Assembly (NCBI GenBank): GCA_023263735.1
Contig: JALQUQ010000077.1
Span: 1-10,292, forward strand
Direction of reading: 5' to 3'
Source: Paracoccaceae bacterium
GTDB taxonomy: Bacteria > Pseudomonadota > Alphaproteobacteria > Rhodobacterales > Rhodobacteraceae
DNA: 10,292 bases
Positions 5,539 to 10,292 of this stretch are shown here, piece after piece. Position 1 is the stretch's first letter. Each line of letters opens with the position of its first letter. The notes beneath the pieces are model-generated. The model saw only the letters and a list, made by a program, of their open reading frames with translations. It was not told the origin of the DNA and did not search any database. Position numbers and translations under genes: made by a program.

Positions 5539-6648
5539 TCAGCGCAGAAACGCATCCCCAAAGCCCGCCAACCGCGCCACGGCCAAGGCGTCCAGCAGCT
5601 CGGCACTGGTGTCAAACGGACCGGCCATCACGGTCTGAAGCCGCCCCGACCGCATGACGGAAACCGGCAGCCCCGCCGAAGCCAGCGCCCGCTTTGCCCG
5701 CTCGGCATTCGACGATTGGCCAAAGGCGCCAACCTGAACATAGGATTTTCCGGCCGCCGACCGCATCGAGGACGACGCCACACCAACCCCCAAGACCTGA
5801 GCTTGGCGCGCCGCCTCTCGCGCGGTTTCTGCCGGAACACGCTGGGTCCAAACCGCATTCTGCTGCGACCAGCCCAGTTCGGTGCCCTGCCCGCGCAGGA
5901 CATTCAGCCGATCATCGCGCCATGCCTTTTTGTACCCCGCCGGGGGCAGCACATCCTGCGACGAGACTTGCAGCAAAGCGCCCTCTCCCCCCTGCAGGCG
6001 GGGCGGGCGGCCGCTGTTGATGTCGCCATCGCCCTTGGTGCACAAGACAATCGAGCCGCCGCCCCGCAGGGCAAACCGTTCGGCCACGGGCGCATCGGTG
6101 TAGCAGCCGATCTTTCCGCCACCATACCCGCCTTTGCCCACGATCACCGCGCCCTTGCCACGCTCAACCGGCGCAACCTTGGGGGGCGTGACGATGGGCG
6201 CCACCACTGGGGCCGGCTTGACCACGACGCGCCGTTGTTGCGGCATTACTACCGGCGGCGGAACATAGCTGTCGGGTGCAACGGCCAGCTTGACCGGAGC
6301 CTTGGGCGCGGCCTTGCGCACCGTGACTTCCGGCGTCACCGGGGCCTTGACCACCACGGTGGGCTTGGCCGCCTTGTCCGGCACAACCGGGATTTCGATC
6401 TTGGCAAAGGTCGGGGTCTGGCCGCACAATTGCTTGCGGCTGGCCGAAACGCGGGCCACCCAGTTGGTCTTGCCCGAAAAGCCCGCGCGCACGAACACGC
6501 AGCCCCGGCTGTCAACATATTGCTGACCTTTGAACGAAGCTGGCGGAAGTTCGGCCGGCCCCTTGAAATCATTCGCCGATTGGGCGTTGGCAGCGCCCAA
6601 ACCGGCAACGACCACAACCACTGCGGCCGATACCATCTTCCAGAACAT
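5539..6648 (-). CDS. Secreted SPOR-domain protein
   Basis: This 369-residue exported protein has a signal peptide at 1-22: a K4 charge, a Val-rich core, then AANA with probable cleavage before QS at 23. A small domain follows (about 38-80, QYVDSRGCVFVRAG to RKQLCG) whose two cysteines, C50 and C75, may form a disulfide. Then come a Pro/Lys/Val-rich extended linker (about 86-165), a middle segment with a second cysteine pair (C182, C203), and a C-terminal SPOR domain (about 302-369, starting KSYVQVGAFG). SPOR domains bind denuded glycan strands of septal peptidoglycan, so a role in cell division or cell-envelope maintenance is likely. No enzymatic domain such as a RlpA or amidase core is evident. 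ATG at 6648 is chosen for GGGGG at 5-nt spacing and the good signal peptide; a TTG at 6660 is less likely. It lies 66 bp downstream of upp with its own terminator, so it may be read partly with the salvage operon. Confidence 0.88.
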   Translation of the reverse strand: MFWKMVSAAVVVVVAGLGAANAQSANDFKGPAELPPASFKGQQYVDSRGCVFVRAGFSGKTNWVARVSASRKQLCGQTPTFAKIEIPVVPDKAAKPTVVVKAPVTPEVTVRKAAPKAPVKLAVAPDSYVPPPVVMPQQRRVVVKPAPVVAPIVTPPKVAPVERGKGAVIVGKGGYGGGKIGCYTDAPVAERFALRGGGSIVLCTKGDGDINSGRPPRLQGGEGALLQVSSQDVLPPAGYKKAWRDDRLNVLRGQGTELGWSQQNAVWTQRVPAETAREAARQAQVLGVGVASSSMRSAAGKSYVQVGAFGQSSNAERAKRALASAGLPVSVMRSGRLQTVMAGPFDTSAELLDALAVARLAGFGDAFLR

Positions 6649-6714
6649 GACTACCCCCAAGTAGCTTGCACAGATACTGGAATAATGTTGATGCTGAGTA
6701 AAGGGCTCAGGCCG
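6649..6714 (-). promoter_or_regulatory. Spacer between upp and the SPOR gene with a weak hairpin
   Basis: This 66-bp gap lies between the upp stop and the SPOR-protein start. It holds a short dyad, CTGAG (6694-6698) and CTCAG (6706-6710), too weak to be a convincing terminator. On the minus strand TTTACT and CAGTAT, 17 bp apart, are a possible but poor -35/-10 pair for the SPOR gene. Confidence 0.25.
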
Positions 6715-7347
6715 TCATTTCGTGCCAAACATGCGATCGCCCGCATCCCCCAGACCCGGAACGATGTAACCCTTTTCATTCAAATGGCTATCAACCGAAG
6801 CTGTCACGATCGGCACGTCGGGATGGGCCTCTTTCATCCGGGCGATGCCCTCGGGCGCGGCCAGCAGACACAGGAAGCGGATGTTTTTCGCGCCCGCATC
6901 CTTGATCAGTTGCACCGCCGCCACCGAAGAGTTGCCCGTGGCCAGCATCGGATCGACGACAATCGTCACCCGCTCGGCCAGGTGTTCGGGCAATTTGCAA
7001 TAGTATTGAACGGGTTGCAGCGTGTCGTGATCGCGGTAAAGGCCCACGAAACCCACGCGCGCCGCCGGGATCAGCTCCAGAATTCCATCCAAAAGCCCGT
7101 TGCCCGCCCGCAAGATCGACACCAGCGCCAGCTTTTTCCCCTCGATCATCGGGGCGTCCATTTCCTCCAGCGGCGTTTCGATCCGCTTGGTCGTCATCGG
7201 CAATTCGCGCGTGACCTCATAGGCCAGCAAGAGGCTGATTTCGCGCAGAAGTTGCCGAAATGAGGCGGTCGAAGTGTCCTTCTCGCGCATCAGGGTCAGC
7301 TTGTGCTGCACAAGGGGGTGCGAAACGACGGTCAGATGGTCCAACAT
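6715..7347 (-). CDS. upp: Uracil phosphoribosyltransferase
   Basis: The enzyme converts uracil and PRPP to UMP and pyrophosphate, the main route of uracil salvage, in the cytoplasm. Its 210 residues match the family. Visible motifs are the N-terminal [12 protein letters not shown] (10-21), [11 protein letters not shown] (78-88), and the PRPP-binding loop [13 protein letters not shown] (130-142). The C-terminal uracil-binding stretch [20 protein letters not shown] spans 190-209. Position 83, normally a small hydrophobic residue in ILRAGLGM-like sequences, is Asn here, a mild departure. The start codon directly follows the TGA of add with no base between, and GGAGG (complement of 7353-7357) inside the add end is 5 nt upstream. 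Translation is therefore probably coupled to add. It is the last gene of the deoA-deoB-add-upp operon. Confidence 0.97.
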   Translation of the reverse strand: MLDHLTVVSHPLVQHKLTLMREKDTSTASFRQLLREISLLLAYEVTRELPMTTKRIETPLEEMDAPMIEGKKLALVSILRAGNGLLDGILELIPAARVGFVGLYRDHDTLQPVQYYCKLPEHLAERVTIVVDPMLATGNSSVAAVQLIKDAGAKNIRFLCLLAAPEGIARMKEAHPDVPIVTASVDSHLNEKGYIVPGLGDAGDRMFGTK

Positions 7348-8325
7348 TCAGGCCTCCAGCTTTTTCTTGATCTTGTCCTTGGTCTTGGCATCGCAAAAGG
7401 CGGCGGCCAAGGCCGTTTCATTCAGGGTCTTGAACACGCCATCATCCCAGTCAAAGGCCTGATGCAACATGTCGAATTCGCGCGACATCGTGGTGTGAAA
7501 AAAGGGCGGGTCATCCGTGCTGACCGTCACCTTGACGCCTCGGTCAAAAAGCTGGCCGATGGGATGTTTGCGAAAACCGGGATAAATGCCAAGCGCCACA
7601 TTCGACCCGGGGCAGACCTCAAGCACGATTTCGCGTTCGGCCAGTTCATCGACCAAGGCCAGATCCTCGATGGCGCGCACGCCGTGGCCGATACGCTCCA
7701 CCCCCAGATCGCGCACCGCATCGCGCACGCTGGACGGCCCGCCCCATTCGCCCGCATGGGCCGTCAGGCGCAAACCGGATTCTTTGGCGCAATCAAACGA
7801 CCACCGAAAGTCTTTGGGCGCCAAGACTTTTTCATCGCCCGCAATCCCAAAACCCACGATCCAGTCCCCCGCCGTTTCGGCCGCGCAGAGCGCGGTTTCG
7901 CGGGCTTTTTCGGGGCCGAAATGGCGGATGCAGGTGATGATGCCGCGCAAGATGATGCCATCCTTGCGCTCGGCCTCATCGGCCGCCTCTTGCATCGCGG
8001 CCAGATAGTCACGCCAAGCCGCCAGATCGCGCCCCCCGCAAAAATCGGGCGACAGAAAGGTTTCCGAATAGATCACACCTTGCGCCGCGCTTTCTTCGAG
8101 CACCGCGCGGGTCAGGCGGGCGTAATCCTCGGGCGTGGTCAAAACGCTGGTCGCCGCCTCATAGACTTTCAGAAAATCCCAGAAGTCCTTGTATTTATAG
8201 TTCCCCCGCTCATCAAAGATGCCCGAGATATCGATGTGTTTTTCCCGCGCCAAGCCCCGGATGAACAGGGGCGGCGCGGCCCCCTCCAGATGCAGGTGAA
8301 GTTCGAGTTTCGGGTCCAGTCCCAT
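7348..8325 (-). CDS. add: Adenosine deaminase (or related adenine-type deaminase)
   Basis: This zinc hydrolase of the amidohydrolase superfamily converts adenosine or deoxyadenosine to inosine or deoxyinosine plus ammonia. It has 325 residues. Zinc ligands are visible as H10 and H12 (LHLHLEG), H190 in HAGEWGGP, and D271 in VSTDDPP. E193 is the probable proton shuttle, and the histidine in RIGHGVR (211-217) is the usual catalytic partner. CPGSNVALG (238-246) and STDDPPFFHT (269-278) are the style seen in alphaproteobacterial members. Some relatives in this superfamily prefer adenine or modified adenines, so the exact substrate is not certain, though the operon context favours a nucleoside. ATG at 8325 has AAGGG 6 nt upstream. 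The gene starts 33 bp after deoB and runs directly into upp. Confidence 0.93.
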   Translation of the reverse strand: MGLDPKLELHLHLEGAAPPLFIRGLAREKHIDISGIFDERGNYKYKDFWDFLKVYEAATSVLTTPEDYARLTRAVLEESAAQGVIYSETFLSPDFCGGRDLAAWRDYLAAMQEAADEAERKDGIILRGIITCIRHFGPEKARETALCAAETAGDWIVGFGIAGDEKVLAPKDFRWSFDCAKESGLRLTAHAGEWGGPSSVRDAVRDLGVERIGHGVRAIEDLALVDELAEREIVLEVCPGSNVALGIYPGFRKHPIGQLFDRGVKVTVSTDDPPFFHTTMSREFDMLHQAFDWDDGVFKTLNETALAAAFCDAKTKDKIKKKLEA

Positions 8326-8358
8326 GCTTTGCCCTTTGCGTTGTACTTTGGCCCGGCC

Positions 8359-9558
8359 TTACAAAAAGCTTTGCCCGGGCCCCAAGGCGGGAACGCCCAG
8401 ATGGTGTGCGATCGATGCCCCGACATCGGCAAAAGATCGCAATCCGATCTCGATCGATCCGCGACCATAGCCCACAACGGGCACGCGTTCGCGCGTGTGT
8501 TCGGTGCCGTGATAGGTGGGGTCATTGCCATGATCGGCGGTAAAGATGGCCAGATCGCCGGGCTTGAGCGTGGCCAGAAACCGGGGGATCTGCGCATCAA
8601 ACCATTCCAGCGCCCGCGCATAGCCCGCCACGTCGCGCGGATGGCCATAAAGCGTGTCAAACTCCACAAAGTTCGAAAAGGTCAACGAACCGGGCTCCGC
8701 CTCGCCCCCCAAGCGGGTCAAATGTTCGAAAAGGTCAAGATCGCTTTTGCCCTTGTGAAGCTTTCCTACGCCCTGCATCGAAAAGATATCGCCGATCTTG
8801 CCGATGGCATGGGTGGCACGGCCCTGCCCCGCAACCCAATCGAGCAAGGTGGGTGACGGCGGGGCGATGGCGAAATCCTTGCGGTTCGACGTGCGTTTGA
8901 AAGCGCCGCATGTGCCAACAAAGGGCCGCGCGATCACCCGCCCAACGCGCCGTTTGTGCAGATGCGGGGCCAGATCGGCACAAAGCCTGAGCAGGCGGTC
9001 CAGCCCGAACGCCTCCTCATGCGCGGCAATCTGAAAGACGCTGTCGGCCGAGGTATAGCAAATCGGCCAGCCCGTTCGCAGATGCTCGGCACAATGCGCC
9101 TCGATGATGGGCACGCCCGATGCGTGACAATTGCCCAAGATGCCGTTGGTCCCCGCCAGTTTGCAGACCAAATCAACAATGTCTTGCGGAAAGGCCGGAA
9201 CCTGATCGGGGAAATAGGACCAATCCCATGGCACCGGCACGCCCGCCAGTTCCCAATGGCCCGACGGCGTGTCTTTGCCCGGGCTCACCTCGGTCGCGGC
9301 ACCCCAGAGACCTTGGGGAATTGCCGTCAACCCCGGGGCATCCTCGCCCGAGGCCAACCGGATCGCAGCCCCCAGACCCAACCGATCCAGATGCGGCAGT
9401 TTCAAAGGGCCCGACCGCCCGACATCGGCCCGCCCTTCGGCACAGGCCTGCGCAATATGGGCAAGCGTGTTCGCCCCCGCATCGCCGAATTCGGCCGCAT
9501 CCGGGGCCCCACCGCAGCCGACACTGTCCATGACGATCAAAAAGGCGCGGGGCATCAT
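8359..9558 (-). CDS. deoB: Phosphopentomutase
   Basis: The enzyme interconverts (deoxy)ribose-1-phosphate and the 5-phosphate, linking nucleoside phosphorolysis to central carbon metabolism. It belongs to the alkaline-phosphatase-like metalloenzymes and has 399 residues, normal for DeoB. Metal and catalytic positions are visible: D11 in VMDSVGCGG, T97 in KDTPSGHWE (the phosphorylated threonine), D301 and H306 in NFVEFDTLYGH, D342 and H343 in TADHGNDP, and H354 in GTEHTRERVP. The cap domain lies between about 105 and 290. The ATG at 9558 overlaps the deoA stop in an ATGA junction, with AGAGG just upstream, so translation is likely coupled. A second ATG follows immediately at 9555. Confidence 0.97.
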   Translation of the reverse strand: MMPRAFLIVMDSVGCGGAPDAAEFGDAGANTLAHIAQACAEGRADVGRSGPLKLPHLDRLGLGAAIRLASGEDAPGLTAIPQGLWGAATEVSPGKDTPSGHWELAGVPVPWDWSYFPDQVPAFPQDIVDLVCKLAGTNGILGNCHASGVPIIEAHCAEHLRTGWPICYTSADSVFQIAAHEEAFGLDRLLRLCADLAPHLHKRRVGRVIARPFVGTCGAFKRTSNRKDFAIAPPSPTLLDWVAGQGRATHAIGKIGDIFSMQGVGKLHKGKSDLDLFEHLTRLGGEAEPGSLTFSNFVEFDTLYGHPRDVAGYARALEWFDAQIPRFLATLKPGDLAIFTADHGNDPTYHGTEHTRERVPVVGYGRGSIEIGLRSFADVGASIAHHLGVPALGPGQSFL

Positions 9559-10292
9559 GCAATCCTCTTTTTGACCAAGGGGGCCTCGTCCGGGGCCGAG
9601 GTGCCCACGACATAGGCCGCGCGCACCGCCTCGATCGCCCGCTCCGCCGCCTCTTCGGTTGCGGCATGAACCATGGCAATGGGCACGCCCGCCCCGACCT
9701 CATCGCCCAAACCCATCAACTCGGACAGGCCAACCGCCGGATGAACCCGGTCCCCATCGCGCAGGCGACCACCGCCCAATCCGACAACAACATGGCCCAA
9801 AGCTTCGGTGTTGATCCGCACGATGTACCCATCGTCCAGCGCCGGCACCTCACGCAGGACGGGGGCGGCGGGCAGACGGTCGGGCCAACGGTCAACGAAA
9901 TCGGCAGGCCCGCCTTGGCCCGCGACCATCTTGCCGAAAAATTCGGCTGCCGCGCCACTTTCCAAGACTTGGGCAATGCGCCCTGCCCCATCCGACGCAT
10001 CGGCCGCAATCCCGCCAAGCGCCAAAGCCTCACCCCCCAAGGCGCAGGTCAGATCCCACAGCGCGCTGTTCACGCTGGTGCCGCAGAGGGTTTCCATCAC
10101 CTCGATCACCTCAAGCGCATTGCCCGCCGCGGTGGCCAGCGGTTGATCCATATCGGTGATCAGGGCGGTGGTCATGCAGCCCGCACCTTGCGCGGTGGCA
10201 ACCAAAGATTGCGCAAGACGTTCGGCCTCTTCCATCGTTTTCATAAAGGCGCCCGAGCCGCATTTGACATCCAGCAACAAAGCCTCGAGCCC
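9555..10292 (-). CDS. deoA: Thymidine phosphorylase, C-terminal part (5' end outside window)
   Basis: The visible 245 residues run off the right edge; full-length relatives have about 435-440. The enzyme splits thymidine or deoxyuridine with phosphate into base and 2-deoxyribose-1-phosphate, which DeoB then isomerises. The first visible residues, GLEALLLDVKCGSGAFMKT, are the conserved substrate-binding strand and loop of pyrimidine-nucleoside phosphorylases. They are followed by TTALITDMDQPLATAAGNALE and the FFGKMVAGQGGPADF segment. The C-terminal domain contains GHVVVGLGGGRLRDGD and a basic end, VKKRIA. A Cys follows DVK where most relatives have Val or Phe, a conservative-looking variant. 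The frame is open to the last base and has no start inside the window. The stop overlaps the deoB start by 4 bp. The operon promoter must lie to the right of the window. Confidence 0.96.
   Translation of the reverse strand, partial: GLEALLLDVKCGSGAFMKTMEEAERLAQSLVATAQGAGCMTTALITDMDQPLATAAGNALEVIEVMETLCGTSVNSALWDLTCALGGEALALGGIAADASDGAGRIAQVLESGAAAEFFGKMVAGQGGPADFVDRWPDRLPAAPVLREVPALDDGYIVRINTEALGHVVVGLGGGRLRDGDRVHPAVGLSELMGLGDEVGAGVPIAMVHAATEEAAERAIEAVRAAYVVGTSAPDEAPLVKKRIA

Noticed and set aside
5440..7263. Plus-strand open frame of about 600 codons across the SPOR and upp genes
   Set aside because: It is a shadow caused by third-position GC bias, with Arg/His/Gln-rich composition and no motif. 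Both minus-strand genes have clear families.
7303..8856. Plus-strand open frame of about 500 codons across add and deoB
   Set aside because: It is antisense to two well-recognised enzymes and has no recognisable domain.

Overview
The window reads as ordinary chromosome from a high-GC alphaproteobacterium, most likely a member of the Rhodobacteraceae (Rhodobacter/Paracoccus/Roseobacter relatives). The evidence is the strong G/C bias at third codon positions, the adenosine deaminase, SPOR-protein and degenerate-M48 protein types, and the gene order deoA-deoB-add-upp. This placement comes from recognising sequence styles, not from a search. No transposase, integrase, tRNA, rRNA or CRISPR array was seen.

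Layout from left to right. (1) Positions 1-278 hold the basic, Gly/Ala/Pro/Arg-rich C-terminal tail of a plus-strand protein that begins outside the window. Its stop overlaps the end of a convergent minus-strand gene for a small helix-turn-helix-like protein (271-723). (2) A 389-bp intergenic region rich in dyad symmetry (724-1112) includes a perfect 17-bp inverted repeat. (3) tdk, thymidine kinase (1113-1691, plus). (4) Two tandem hairpins lie between the convergent ends of tdk and an EamA/DMT-family membrane transporter (1745-2683, minus). (5) A divergent 75-bp spacer precedes an acyl-CoA synthetase of the ANL superfamily (2759-4378, plus). (6) A membrane-anchored protein follows (4430-5473, plus) that looks like an M48 metallopeptidase whose zinc site has been lost. 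(7) A strong intrinsic terminator separates it from a convergent secreted or periplasmic SPOR-domain protein (5539-6648, minus). (8) A compact minus-strand nucleoside-salvage operon runs to the right edge: deoA (partial), deoB, add, upp.

How the genes work together: the right third is one salvage pathway. DeoA splits thymidine or deoxyuridine into base plus deoxyribose-1-phosphate. DeoB turns the sugar-1-phosphate into the 5-phosphate for central metabolism. Add deaminates adenosine, and Upp recovers uracil as UMP. The start/stop arrangement (4-bp ATGA overlap, 33-bp gap, zero-bp junction) argues for co-transcription and translational coupling. tdk, at the other side of the window, offers the opposing fate for thymidine, phosphorylation to dTMP. 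The acyl-CoA synthetase, DMT transporter, HTH protein and SPOR protein show no clear link to that pathway.

The most interesting signals are modest: the catalytically dead M48-like protein, the palindrome cluster in front of the HTH gene, the perfect 17-bp inverted repeat upstream of tdk, and the duplicated hairpin after tdk. I found no convincing new multi-gene system.
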